From contig JAPQWV010000005.1 in the NCBI GenBank assembly GCA_027422505.1, positions 8,313,501-8,377,500 of the forward strand: DNA of 64,000 nt. The letters run 5' to 3'. Both the position numbers and the translations under genes were made by a program. Of this stretch, positions 52,547 to 62,980 are shown piece by piece; position 1 is the first letter of the stretch; each line of letters starts with the position of its first letter. The DNA is from Craterostigma plantagineum. Taxonomy: Eukaryota > Streptophyta > Magnoliopsida > Lamiales > Linderniaceae. Under the pieces are notes generated by a model. The model did not search any database. It saw nothing but the letters and a program-made list of their open reading frames with translations, and was not told the DNA's origin.

Positions 52547-53421
52547 AAACGTGGATCGATCTCAACGATTTGAATCCAGTTTCGTTCAATTCCGACATGA
52601 TTTGATAGAGCATTTCCATGAAACTCATTTCGACCTTGGGTGTTTTTGAACCGTTTTCACTATTTTTAAACCCCTAATAACTTCCTTAACGGCTTATGAC
52701 TAATATTATGTTCTTTTACTTCGATTTCTGTCAAATTTGAGTAAGATTTGAGCCAAAATCAGGTCTGAACTTTGAGTTTCTGGTAAAACTTTTTTATTTT
52801 CAGGTGGATGAACTGAACACTGCCCAGAATTCGGGAACCCCGAAAATTAGTCTAAACTTGTCAACTTTCGGGCAGATTTACCTTGAAACTTACCTGACTT
52901 TTATTTCATCGGCGAATTTTTATTGTTTAAATTGTCCGAATTTCAAGTTCTCGAACTCCGCAAATTTTTACTGTTTAAATCATCCGATTTTCAATTTCTT
53001 GACTAAAGTTTCCCGAATTTTTGTTTTTCGGCCAATGACAAACATTACTCGAATGCTTAAATTTTCGGTCAAAGATCAAAGTTACCCGAATTATGACCAG
53101 ACCATCCAAATTTTCGAATCTCGGCGAAAACTACCCGCCCGACTTTAAAATTTTCGACCAAAGCCCAGACACCTGAATTTCAGTTTTTCGACTGAAGACA
53201 AAATTACCCGAATTCTGAAATTTCGCCAAAGTTTTACAATTTTCAAATTTCGACAAAGGGTACACGATTTTCAATTTTCGGCAGAAATTACCCCGAATTT
53301 TTCTATCTGGTTGACTGATTTTTGACTAGACAGTTTGACCGAAAGTCAACACACCAAAATCAAAAGTTTCGCCGCTTGATCAATCAAAAAGAAAACTTTT
53401 AACTAACTCAAGAAATTTCTT
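52547..53421 (+). repeat. Leader with degenerate ACCCGAATTTTC-type repeats
   Basis: From about 52830 to 53310 the sequence is built of degenerate units of some 40-60 bp around TTACCCGAATTT...AATTTTCGGCAAAG. A 114-aa frame (52804-53148) through it is low complexity and, I think, not a gene. The position right after a primer site makes this a retroelement leader. Confidence 0.5.
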
Positions 53422-54145
53422 TTAGGGATGTGCCCTCAGAATGTTCGAAGATGAAATGAATAGGTTACTTAATGTATCATTCGCTGTATATGTGAATACT
53501 GTATTCGAATATTTATTTATGGAACAAATATTTCATGTGATTTACAATTTATTCCTTTATATGCATATTATTTATTTACCACCAGTTCTTACTTGGCATC
53601 CGGTAAGAAGGTAAATAAATAAAACTCAAATATTGCGAGTTTAGTCAATGACTCACATGGGATGAGAGAGGAGGCACTGGTAGACTATTGTTCTCGGATA
53701 TTAAATATATGTTCATAAGTCTTAGACTTCAGTAGGGTGACTGAATGTCGATCATGACTTATTTGTTGATGACTTCTAAATGATTGTGTCAATCATTCAC
53801 TTGGGAAGTGGAAGGTCGTAACATTGATATAAGTAGAATCGAGGATTGCCTTATATTTGGACATTGACTCGTAATCACATGATCACATGGCCTATTACTC
53901 TAGGAAGCGTCAATGATCGATCGATTGACTATAGTAGTGACGTAGCCCTTAGATCAAAGGGTCTTTGACGGAGTTGGCTTCGGGGTCTTAATTTGTCATT
54001 AGTTTGCTAGGTCCACATTTTTCGGGGTCGAACATAGGTGCGGAGACATGCGGTTTAGACAATAAAGGGAAGTTGCAGGGCATTGACAGCCGTGAGGAAT
54101 TGACAGTCTCATTAGTAATCGAGATATATATCCTATATACACCCG
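53422..54145 (+). repeat. Dispersed LTR-like repeat 'A', copy 3
   Basis: It begins TTAGGGATGTGCCCTCAGAATG and ends near CGAGATATATATCCTATATAC. It aligns best with copy 2 (26689-27415), including GGGCATTGACAGYCGTGAGG near the end. It is inserted in or fused to the leader on its left. Confidence 0.6.
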
Positions 54146-54640
54146 GGGATGAGAAATAACAAAGTATTTGGCCAAAGCAATAAACTGACTCACATGGGGC
54201 GTGTAATGCAGTTTAGTAATTTCGTCAGTCACGAATTAATCGTATATGTGAATTAATCATAGAGTTGAGTTAGTGTGCTTCACTCTCACTCGATCAGTCA
54301 GTCTCAGACCGAGACCGGTGAGTCAGTCTAATATCGGACCAGTCATACCGATGCCGGACCAGTCCAGACCAATACCGGACCAGTATACCGATACCGGACC
54401 CAGTCAAGAACGAAACCGGTTTGACCGACAGTTGACCAGCATTGACCGGTAGTTGACCGACTCGGTTTTTTGTCCAGAACTTATATTTAATATTTGTTTT
54501 TCGAACCGAGCTCATCTACACACTCAGTAAATATGTTAGTAAACAATTACTAAGTTTTGTGTTCATCAAACCGGATTGCTTAGATATTTAAATCCAACAT
54601 TAACTGACAAAATTGATTGTTGTATGAAATAGAAAAAAGG
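54146..54640. repeat. Interval with ACCGGACCAGT tandem motifs
   Basis: Between 54290 and 54465 short repeats of the form GATACCGGACCAGTC and GTTGACCGGTAGTTGACCG recur. No gene is recognised. The flanks are AT-rich. Confidence 0.45.
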
Positions 54641-54704
54641 GTATATTACGTTTCAGGCCCCCTTTATGTTTTAAATCGGATTCAGGCTCTGTCAGAATAA
54701 AATT

Positions 54705-54906
54705 TAGTTTTAAGGACCCGATTTCTGCACTACCACTTCATTGTCCAGCAGTACCACTTCATTGTTACTGCAGAAAAAATGAAGTGCTACTGCAGAACAA
54801 TGAAGTGATACTGCAGAACAATGAAGTAATGAACTGTATTGCATAACAATGAAGTGGTACTTCGGAACAATGAAGTGGTACTGCAGAAATCGTGTCCTTA
54901 AAACTA
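54705..54906. mobile_element. Foldback/MITE-like element with 40-bp inverted arms
   Basis: TAGTTTTAAGGACCCGATTT (start of arm at 54705-54744) is repeated inverted at 54867-54906 with about two mismatches over 40 bases. Between the arms lie tandem units of about 22 bp around TGCAGAACAATGAAGTGGTAC. The full element may extend to about 54650-54960 (GGCCCCC...GGGGGC-like ends). I could not fix a target duplication. Confidence 0.55.
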
Positions 54907-55134
54907 TTTCTTTTCCGGACTAAATTTATGCCCTGAGAGGGCTGAATGAAAATTGCCCCCAGATAAAATAGAAAAAGCAACTTTTACGAAATTCATGTTA
55001 TTTTCACTATACATGGAATGGAATGATGTGATCATAAATAATAGAATAGCTTTTAAAATAAATAACAAAATAAAGCATTTAATGAGCATTTTTCACCCAA
55101 TGGAGTGTGAATAGTAATAGCATGATATCGTTTA

Positions 55135-55440
55135 GGGAGTTACTATTTACCGCCCCCTTTTTACTTGTTACCGCCCCCTAAAGGGTTGAAAAAAGATGTT
55201 TATGCCCTTATGTTATTTAAATTAATTTAAAAAGGCAAAATATAATAAAAAGTAAGAATTTTCTTTAAAATCCTACACGACGCAACACTTTTCGAATCAC
55301 ACAACCAAATTAAACAAAAAAACAGAGAACTTTGCAAATCGTAATGGAGCGAGGACAAGGAAAGGGAAAGGGAAAGGGGGTCCTGTCACGATTGGTAAGA
55401 AAACTGTCGTAAGTTCATTCGTATGTAGATAGATTGTCGA
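55135..55440 (+). repeat. MULE left terminal inverted repeat with embedded first exon
   Basis: It holds TTACCGCCCCCT and CCCTAAAGGGTTGAAAAAAGA near the end, then the PMD ATG at 55344, a 51-bp first exon and its donor (GTAAGAAAACT). The counterpart at 61400-61693 shows the same order: terminal CCGCCCCC pairs, a purine-rich first exon with GGACAA, GTAAG donor, then a TCGTATRNA-like stretch. Confidence 0.75.
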
Positions 55441-57774
55441 AAACGGGTCGAATTAGGCTGAAAACGGGCGATCGGACGCGAAATAGGGCGAAAACGGCAA
55501 GACCAAATCGAAATTTCGGTTGGCCAAGTCGCGACCAAAACGTGATTTCGGTCGGTCAAGACACGACCGAAATCAGATTTCAGTCGCAACAGGCTCGACC
55601 GAAATATGATTTCGGTCGTGTCTTGACCGACCGAAATCGTTTGTCGGTCGCCGGGGTTCCGACCGAAATCATGTTTCGGTCGGATCTGGCTCGACCGAAA
55701 TCTGGTTTCGGTCGGTTCCTCGGCGACCGAAATTAGATTTCGGTCATGCCATTGTTTGGCCGAAATTATATTTTGGTCGTTTTTTTTTAATTAATAAATA
55801 TGTAATTGCAGGCCAAGGGTGGGAAGTCCCTACTTGGAGGGAGCAGCAGATCGGCCCCGTCGGAGGGATCTGGAGAGCGTCATACGAGGGCGCGCGGCGT
55901 TGATGCATCCGTTCGTAGGCAACGGGAGGAGGAGAGGCGGCAGCAAGCTCTTGATTCTCATTCCGTATATGCGGATTACGATCCGCATGCGGATGAGGAG
56001 GCGCCTGCGGATGAGGAGGTGCCCTACGATGCGGCATCGTCTGAGTCATCCAACGACGATGCGATACCGGTCTCCTCAGGTAATTCCATTCTCCTTTATA
56101 AACTGTATTGCGATGTAGTGTCTTAATATACGTAAAAATAAATAATATTTATTTTTGGAAAATTCTTAAAAAATAAAATATGGAGCAAGCGCTCCAGGGT
56201 CGTAGATGACGATTCCTAGTTACTTGGGGCACATCGCGCCCCGCATCTGGATGGGTGAGGAGGATCGACCCCTGCTGAAGTGCGAGCAGCGTGCGTCAGT
56301 GCTTCGGTCGCTTAAGCAGTGGTACTGCCAATTCCCGCCGGAGACGCAGAGCGAGATCGATGGCACGGGGCTTAGCCACCTCACAGATGCCATGCTGGGT
56401 CACTTGGACCAGGCTCTTCTGAGCGCTTTTGTGGAGAGCTGGCACCCTGACACGAACACCTTCCACATGCCGTGGGGTGAGATGACGATCATGCTCCACG
56501 ACGTCGAGCAGATCCTGCGTATCCCGATCGAGGGGAGGACGGTATCGGGCTCACCAGACAGCGGCGACCAGCAGATCGCAGCGAGGGAGATTATGGGGGT
56601 TAACGCAGACGCGCTGCGGGGATTATGGAGAGGCGGTGCGGTCGCGTCGAAAGACGTGATGCAGAGGATGCGGTCTGAAATAGGCCGGCGGGGTTCCAGG
56701 GAATTGCTTGGCTGTGGATTCTATTGGGGTCGACGCTGTTCGTCGACAAGAGCGGGAACCGGGTGAAGCCCGACATCATACACGAGTTCTATCGGTCGCT
56801 GGCAGCTGCCAGTCATTACTCGTGGGGGTCGGCCACTCTTGCTTACCTCTATCGCCAGCTTGGCCTCGCAGGCCGAGCGGATGCAAGGGGTTTAGCTGGG
56901 TGCCTGTCGTTATTACAGGCGTGGATCTACGAGTACTTCCCATGCTTTCGCCCACACCGTCTACCCCATCATGTGGAGGCTTGCGACGCACGGTCACGCA
57001 TGTGGTCTGTGTCTCAGTACGAGCGGACGGGCCACCGTTTGATTGAGATCCGCCGTCAGCTAGACATGATGACTGCGAGCGAGGTATATTAACAAATTAT
57101 ATTCTATATTCACGACGATTATATACAAATTTGCAAACTGTTATCAGGTTGCTTGGTTGCCGTACGGCCCCGATCCAGCGGCGCACCACATGAGCACTAT
57201 TTTCGTAGGCTGGGTACGATATCGCGACATTGTTGAGCCCTACGTACCCTCGAGAGTGTTGCGCCAGCTGGGTTACGTGCAGCACATCCCGCCGCCGATG
57301 AGTCCGCCACAAAAGGCGTACATGCCAGCAGACCCGAAATGGTATAAGGTGCACCATTCTGACGACGCAGCAGAATTTGCTTGGCTGCAGTTCCCGTACG
57401 CGTACATTCTCAATCTATCGTATATCAGCCGGGCGACTGCAGATTACCTTGGCGAGGCCGTGGAAGGGTACATGGACTGGTATGAGCGACATTCTCATCC
57501 TCGTCTGTTTTCGTCGGAGTCGGGATCCTCTTCGGGCGGCATACCCCCGCGCAGCCACTCAGACTACGTACGTAATATTATGTGATTCAGATTTTGTATA
57601 TTTGTATGTTTAATCAATTTTTATATGTATCAATTTTGTGTATAGTGGTACAGCTCGATGTATGCCTTGAGCACCGAGATGCTATCTACGCTGCAGCTCC
57701 ACGACGAGGAGCAGACGGAGCGCTACAGAGACAGGCTGGACGAAATGAACGACCGCTGGCGCAATGCTCCCTGA
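55344..57774 (+). CDS. Plant mobile domain (PMD/MAIN-like) protein of the MULE
   Basis: Exons I infer: 55344-55394, 55812-about 56079 or 56112, 56206-57083, 57148-57567 and 57646-57774. Exon 1 (MERGQGKGKGKG) joins exon 2 (AKGGKSLLGGSS) in phase. The PMD core is plain: IAPRIWMGEEDRPLL, FVESWHPDTNTFHMPWGEMTI (the TFH-P-GEMT hallmark), LRIPIEGRTVSG, LFVDKSGNRV, YSWGSATLAYLYRQL and LLQAWIYEYF; later exons carry RVLRQLGYVQHIP and a short acidic tail. PMD proteins (MAIN, MAIL1) act in silencing and genome stability; TE-borne copies are known, with unclear roles. The reading frame changes near 56690, between the GRTVSG and LFVDKSGNRV blocks, suggesting a frameshift in this copy. The exon 2-3 junction is uncertain. 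Confidence 0.8.
55495..55785. repeat. Hairpin array CGACCGAAAT(n)ATTTCGGTCG in PMD intron 1
   Basis: At least six units, each an inverted repeat ACCGAAATNNNATTTCGGT with 4-8 bases in the loop, are spaced about 20-45 bp apart. All lie between the exon 1 donor (55395) and the exon 2 acceptor (55811). Confidence 0.8.
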
Positions 57775-57834
57775 TCTGCTTTTATTTGTCGTTGTCCTTC
57801 GTTTGTGTATCGAACACGTACTATTTTTATTTAT

Positions 57835-58450
57835 ATTAATAAAATAATATAATAGTATACAATAATTATATATAATAAAAAATAACAAAAAAAATATTAA
57901 TAAGGTTAAAATAATTATATATAAAAAATACTAAAAATAAGAACAAATAATACTAATAATATAAAATAATAACATATTAATAATTAATAAGAACAAAAAA
58001 TATTAATAGAAAAATATAATAGTATAAAATAATAACATATAAAAAAATAATAATAAGAATAATATAATACTATTTATATAAAATAATTATATAAAAAAAG
58101 ACTAAAAATAAGTACAAATAATACTAATAATATAAAATAATAACATATAAAAAAAATAATAATAAGAATAAAATAATACTAATAATATAAAATAATAACA
58201 TATAAAAAAAATAATAATAAGAATAAAATAATACTAATAATATAAAATAATTATATAAATAAAATAATAATAAGACCAAAAAATACTAATAATAAATAAT
58301 AATTTAAAAAAATAAGTTGAACAATGAATATTAATAAAATAATATAGTATAATATACTAATAATATAAAAAATAATAATAAGAAAAAATAATATTAATAA
58401 TATAAAATAATAACATAAAAAATACTTAATGTTATTATTCATAAATAAAA
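57835..58450. repeat. AT-rich tandem repeats between convergent MULE genes
   Basis: The block is built of units such as AATACTAATAATATAAAATAATAACATATAAAAAAATAATAATAAGAA, repeated with variation four or more times. Minus-strand frames through it are hydrophobic low complexity and not genes. It may hold the poly(A) signals of both genes. Confidence 0.6.
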
Positions 58451-58496
58451 TTAATAATACAATATAATACAAAGTGAATTATAATAGACCATTCTG

Positions 58497-61400
58497 TCAC
58501 ATTAACTGCACCCAATGTTCGAATCTGTTCTGATATCTAAGTTCCCACCCAGCAAGGCGACGATCACGATGGATATTCCCATACGGATGCAATACGGGCA
58601 TTGGAAAGTCTGGACATAAATTCAGTCTAATATAATGCCGGTACTCGTCTCCAAGGTGCGCTATGACGATAGTTTGGTTCGGTCCATTGGCAGTCGAAGC
58701 GGCACGCAGAGGCAGTATCGTGATAGAATGCATGTTAATGGTCGATCCATTGCCGTACCCGTATAGTGTAACTACAGCGTTCCAAATAGTCGCCACAGCC
58801 CACAAATCGCACGGGGTCAACATCCAATAGTTTTCCAAGCAAGGCCCCCTTCCCAGCGTATACGACGCAACTGAATTTCCAATGAATCACCGTAGTACGC
58901 TGGCGAGTAAAGATCCCAATGGGTCTCGATTTCGTTCGCGACGTTATTCCTTACGGTGACCCATTCTTCCTCGTCATTATAAATATGGGACGCGATAGCG
59001 CGAAATCCGCAGTTGCCGTCAGCCACGACATCCTTATAACTAACTATATACGGATGGATGACTGATGTTACGTGGTACTGCAAGCGGCTGTGGAAGAAGT
59101 TGGATTCAACTGTATAAAAAATTATACCGGATTAGAGATGCATCCATATACTATTTTTATGAGTGAAAAAAACAGAAGTACCTGTCTCCGTAGTAGAACT
59201 ACGAGATCGCTTCGCAGATGATGATGAGGTACGGCCATGACTGCTACGACCCTGGCTGCTACGACTGGTGCTGCTGCGCCCTCCGTTGCGTCCCCCCCTT
59301 GGGATTGCGTACTCGAAAGCACTTCGATCACGTTTCGTCGAGTCTCTTTTCTTTGGCCGACCTTTTACAGATGTCTTAACAGCAGGCTCAGTCCACTCTT
59401 GATCCTCGGGATAGAGATGTTCGTGAACTACTCGATGGAGGCCACACATAACGGCGGAATCTCGACCTTCTGCCTCACGCACGAGGTCGTATAGACGCTC
59501 TTGATCAGAAATATCGGGAACTACTCCATCGCCGATTGTGAATGTCCTCCAGAAGTCGTGCAAGCATTCTACCGAAACTGGGTAGTTGTTGTCCACGCAT
59601 TGCTGAAGCTCGCAAGAACATGGTAGTTGGTGCGTACGTCGTACTACACATCCGCACCTGGAGTAAACCTCATCCGACAACTCTTTGGCCCGCCGCAGCT
59701 CATTTCCCATAATTAATATTGCATGGTGTTAAACTCTGTATAATAATGTTAGGAATGGAAATCCTGACATCGGAATAGGTCGTTTTGACCGGGACTCCTC
59801 AAGTGTCTGCATGTCAACATTAAAATATTATTAGATAAGGATAAGAGACACGTAATAATAATTAATTTACCTTTCTGATGCGAATCAACTGGTTCTGAAT
59901 CTGCTCGTGCACCTTCACCCATACGGTGTCAAGAGACCCAGTGGCCGAGTTCAGCCATCCTTTCAGCTCGCTATGAGCACTCTCCACACGACATGTAGTG
60001 GTGTTCCCGAAATGAAGCACATGGTTCGTCCAAGCTCTGGCGAACTTCTCCTTATGCACCAACCACGTCTGCATATGGTGAGAATGGGGAAATCCTGACA
60101 TGCGTCTCAACTGGCTCCACATCTTTATAAATATGCCACGTGCACAGCAGATGGTGAGAATGGGGAAATACCATATGTAACGGTCGAACAAGGCCCAACT
60201 CACGATCAGTGACAATCGCCGACGGGTGGACACCTGGCCCTAGAATATCCCTGATAGACTGCAACATCCACCGGTAACTTGTCTCGGTCTCGTCGTCCAT
60301 GACGGCAAACCCACACAGAAAGTTGTGATTACAGGGAGTCATCCCTATAATCTCAACAAGAGGCATCTTATATCTATTGGTCTTGTACGTCGAGTCAATC
60401 CCAATAAAATAAGGATACGTCCTCAGTAGTGCGAGTGACTCCGGGTGTGCGAGAAAGACATGTGTCAGCATATTAGTCTCCTCGTCTCTCAGCGCTTCAA
60501 CAAAATATCCGGACTCTGTCGCCTGGTGCATCAACTGGCTCACCACGTCTCGACCCTCAGAATATTGCTTCTTCAAACGATCTCTGTAATTATATATATG
60601 TCGGATCGTCGCGTTATCTACGCTGTATCGAGCCCTCATCGCTGAGAGGATATGTGATGGTTTCGCTTGCGCAGCAGTCATTTCCTCTACGACCTTCTTT
60701 GCCTGGCTGCTTAACCCACTCGTCTGACGGTGTCCCTCGGGATAATGTATCAGAGGATGATTATGCGTGGATTTTTCAGGTGGGCCCGTACGAATGAACC
60801 ATTCCTTAGTAGCTGGATCTTGCTGGGCTATGACTACAAACGGACACCTGCACTTGTTAGACTTCGACATCCTCTCCAATTCATCCCCCTTGCCTCTATA
60901 ACGTTCTCCGCGAGAACATCTAATCAATTTTTTTGTTCCAAATTTCTTGTGCGACGAAATTATCACCCCGAAACCAAGACCAATAGCGACGCCTTTCGCC
61001 CAGTTAATGGCTTCCACGTCGGTTGGAAATCGTCCTCCTTCGCGAAAATGCCGACTGTAGTTTATCCCGTCGCACGTGGAATCCTCCGGGACACTCTCCA
61101 AGTCTGAAAAATAAATTAAAAAAAAAAAAAAAAAACGACCGAAATCAAATTTCGGCTCCCCTAAGAGGCGACCGAAACGAGATTTCGGCCACCTCCACAG
61201 GAGCCGAAACTAGATCTCGGTCGCGACGGTCCCAGCCGAAAGGAAATTTCGGCTGGGGCAGTCGCGACCGAACTGAATTTTCGGTCGCCTCAAAGTGTGA
61301 CCGAAACAAGATTTCGGTCAGCACAAGTTTATTGTTCGGTCACCCATGTGACGACCGAAAATTCAGTTCGCTCGGGAAGATTTTTTCATTCGATGTCCGA

Positions 61401-61512
61401 TCTGTGTTCGAGAATTTACGTCTATACGAACGAAATTTACGAGAATTTGCTTACCATCCGTGCCGATAGACCCTTTCTTTTGTCCTTTCCATTTCCCAAA
61501 TAGACGATTCAT
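58497..61512 (-). pseudogene. MULE transposase with SWIM-like segment and OTU cysteine protease
   Basis: Inferred exons on minus: 61455-61512, 59871-61103, 59182-59806, 58497-59109. A FAR1-like N-terminal region (NKCRCPFVVIAQ, THNHPL) leads to the DDE core: FIGIDSTYKTNRY (first D), VTDRELGL (second D) and HLLCTWHI. Then comes a SWIM-like CGCVVRRTHQLPCSC, where the final His of CxH is Cys, a basic linker (KGRPKKRDSTKRDRSAF), and an OTU protease with VVADGNCGFRAIA (catalytic Cys) and HYIRLNL (catalytic His). Lesions: loss of the segment between HIYKDV and HKEKFARAW with a frame change (about 60075-60169), where the third acidic residue should lie; TAA at 59729-59731; and a one-base loss near 58845. 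MULE transposases cut and paste the element. OTU domains remove ubiquitin; the role in a transposon is unknown. Confidence 0.85.
61133..61345. repeat. Hairpin array CGACCGAAAT(n)ATTTCGGTCG in transposase intron 1
   Basis: Five or six units of the same kind as at the left end, some reading AGCCGAAA...TTTCGGCT, lie between the exon 2 acceptor (61104-61105) and the exon 1 donor (61454). The mirrored placement on both sides suggests a shared structural or binding role. Confidence 0.8.
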
Positions 61513-61693
61513 TGCGCTTTCAATTTTTTCTTGTTATGTTTGAGTCTGATTTGAATGTATGATTGCGATATCAAAACTGTTTTTTGGAAAAGGAATTTAA
61601 ATATAAATTTAAATTAATAAGGGCAAAATCGTCTTTTTTCAGCCCTTTAGGGGGCGGTAACTAGGAAAAAGGGGGCGGTGAATAGCAATCCAG
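61400..61693 (-). repeat. MULE right terminal inverted repeat with embedded first exon
   Basis: Read on the minus strand it parallels the left end: CACCGCCCCCTTTTTCC, TTACCGCCCCCTAAAGGGCTGAAAAAAGA, then ATG at 61512, a 58-bp exon and a GTAAGC donor. The exon splices in phase with the exon at 61103, giving ...IGTD|DLESVPEDS across the junction. Confidence 0.75.
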
Positions 61694-61702
61694 TATCGTT
61701 TA

Positions 61703-61997
61703 TTGAACAAAGTTCTGATTTACAAAGGAGTACTTTCTATTTTCTTTTAAGAAATAAACTCATGGGCATGCAACCTTTTTATAGTTTTATGTTTTCTTGC
61801 TTAACGTGATAAAACCTTAACATATATTTTAAATTAGTTTGCGGCAGTTTGTATCATTTTATCATTAATATTTAGTTTATTACAATTTTATCCTTATTTT
61901 AAATTTTTTTTAAATAAAGTAATTAATATACTAAAAAATATTAAAAACATAAAATAAATTTATACATAAGTTGTACTGTACGTGCTAATGATACTCG
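61703..61997. other. AT-rich flank between MULE and TLDc gene
   Basis: No gene is seen. It is the probable 3' untranslated or flanking region of the minus-strand TLDc gene. Confidence 0.4.
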
Positions 61998-62784
61998 TTA
62001 CATATACAAACTAGCAATCTTAGGGCTACAAAAAACCAAAACGTCATCAAGAATGGCCTTACGCTCATCGCCGAACAAAGACTCCTTTCCATCGGCCCTT
62101 TTAGCATACGACAATCCCAGCCTAGACTTCGCCTCCCTCAAATCTCCCACCCCAAAGCTCGAATCGGGCCCAGTGAAAACGCCCATGACCGACCCGAGCG
62201 GCGGCCCGATTAGCAACCCGTCCGCCCCGAATTGGGGCCCGCCCCTTGCGTAGTCGAATAATGCCGCCCCACTGCCGCCTACCTTAGGCAGGACGATGGG
62301 CTCGCCGCCGCCGTCCTCCGCGGCCCAGTAGAAGAGGAAGGAATCGAAGGTATCGTAGTAATCGTCGGTGCTTCGGTACCCTTCTGGGCTGAAGGCGCCG
62401 AATTTGAACGATTTGTTGCTTGTGTAGCCGATTATCACGCAAGGGCCTTTGAAATCGCATTTTTCGTGGAAGTTGGTGGCCGTGAATCCGTCTATTGTGG
62501 CTTTGTAGCAGCACTTGAGTTCCTTGCCTGATATTATTACAGTACAGTTTCATTTCATTACAGAAAATATGTGGGGTTTTGGGTTGTTGATTTATTGCAA
62601 AGGACTCACCTTTGAGGAATGTCTTGGACAAGAGAGAAGGGGGAAAGGGAAGATCGACGTCTTCGTGGTACTTGGGAGATGATGATGATGATTGTTTGCT
62701 GCTGCGTTTGCTGAAATCCCAGTTGAATAAGTTCTTGGGATTGCATAAGGATGAAGGGTACAAGCATTTTACATTCATATTCAT
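61998..62784 (-). CDS. TLDc-domain protein (host gene)
   Basis: There are two exons on minus. Exon 1 is 62784-62610 ([35 protein letters not shown]), ending at a good donor GTGAGT. Exon 2 runs from about 62528 to the stop at 61998 (TATIDGF-type region, [85 protein letters not shown]). TLDc domains occur in oxidative-stress and V-ATPase-associated proteins; the plant members are little characterised. With the consensus donor and the acceptor at 62529-62530 the phases do not match by one base, so either a weak alternative donor two codons on is used or a one-base insertion (AAA near 62520-62522) breaks the gene. Confidence 0.75.
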
Positions 62785-62978
62785 CTTCGTTTCTGTCCTT
62801 TTTATTGATTAATTTTGTTTATTTTAGGTCTTTGTACGAAGAACACTGATTTGTGGAGGTATATCATCAGATTACGGTTCTGTGGCTGTAATATATTTGT
62901 CTGGCTCCGTTTTTCGTCGGGTGGCAAGAAATAGAGAACTAGAAGATATTGGCAAATGACAAGAATGTTAGCAAAAGC
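62785..62978 (-). promoter_or_regulatory. Upstream region of the TLDc gene
   Basis: This is the intergenic region directly 5' of the minus-strand start codon. I see no decisive TATA element, so only position supports a promoter role. Confidence 0.3.
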
Positions 62979-62980
62979 TA

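Larger units (their letters stand above)
55135..61693. mobile_element. Mutator-like element (MULE) with PMD and transposase-OTU genes
   Basis: Ends GGGAGTTACTATTTACCGCCCCC and the complement of GGGGGCGGTGAATAGCAATCCAG are inverted repeats extending, with divergence, some 300 bp. The flanking 9-bp duplication TATCGTTTA is exact (55126-55134, 61694-61702), which is diagnostic of Mutator. Inside are two convergent spliced genes: PMD on plus (55344-57774) and transposase-SWIM-OTU on minus (58497-61512), separated by an AT-rich repeat block. Both genes carry lesions, so this copy is probably no longer autonomous, although its borders are intact. Confidence 0.93.

Noticed and set aside
58251..58472. 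Hydrophobic minus-strand frame that looks membrane-like
   Set aside because: It is low-complexity translation of an AT-only tandem block between two genes.
60445..61107. Plus-strand frames opposite the transposase
   Set aside because: They mirror the well-supported minus-strand transposase exon and show no domain of their own.
55495..61345. CRISPR-like reading of the regularly spaced hairpin repeats in the MULE
   Set aside because: Units are degenerate, spacing is irregular, no Cas genes occur, and the setting is a plant nuclear transposon.
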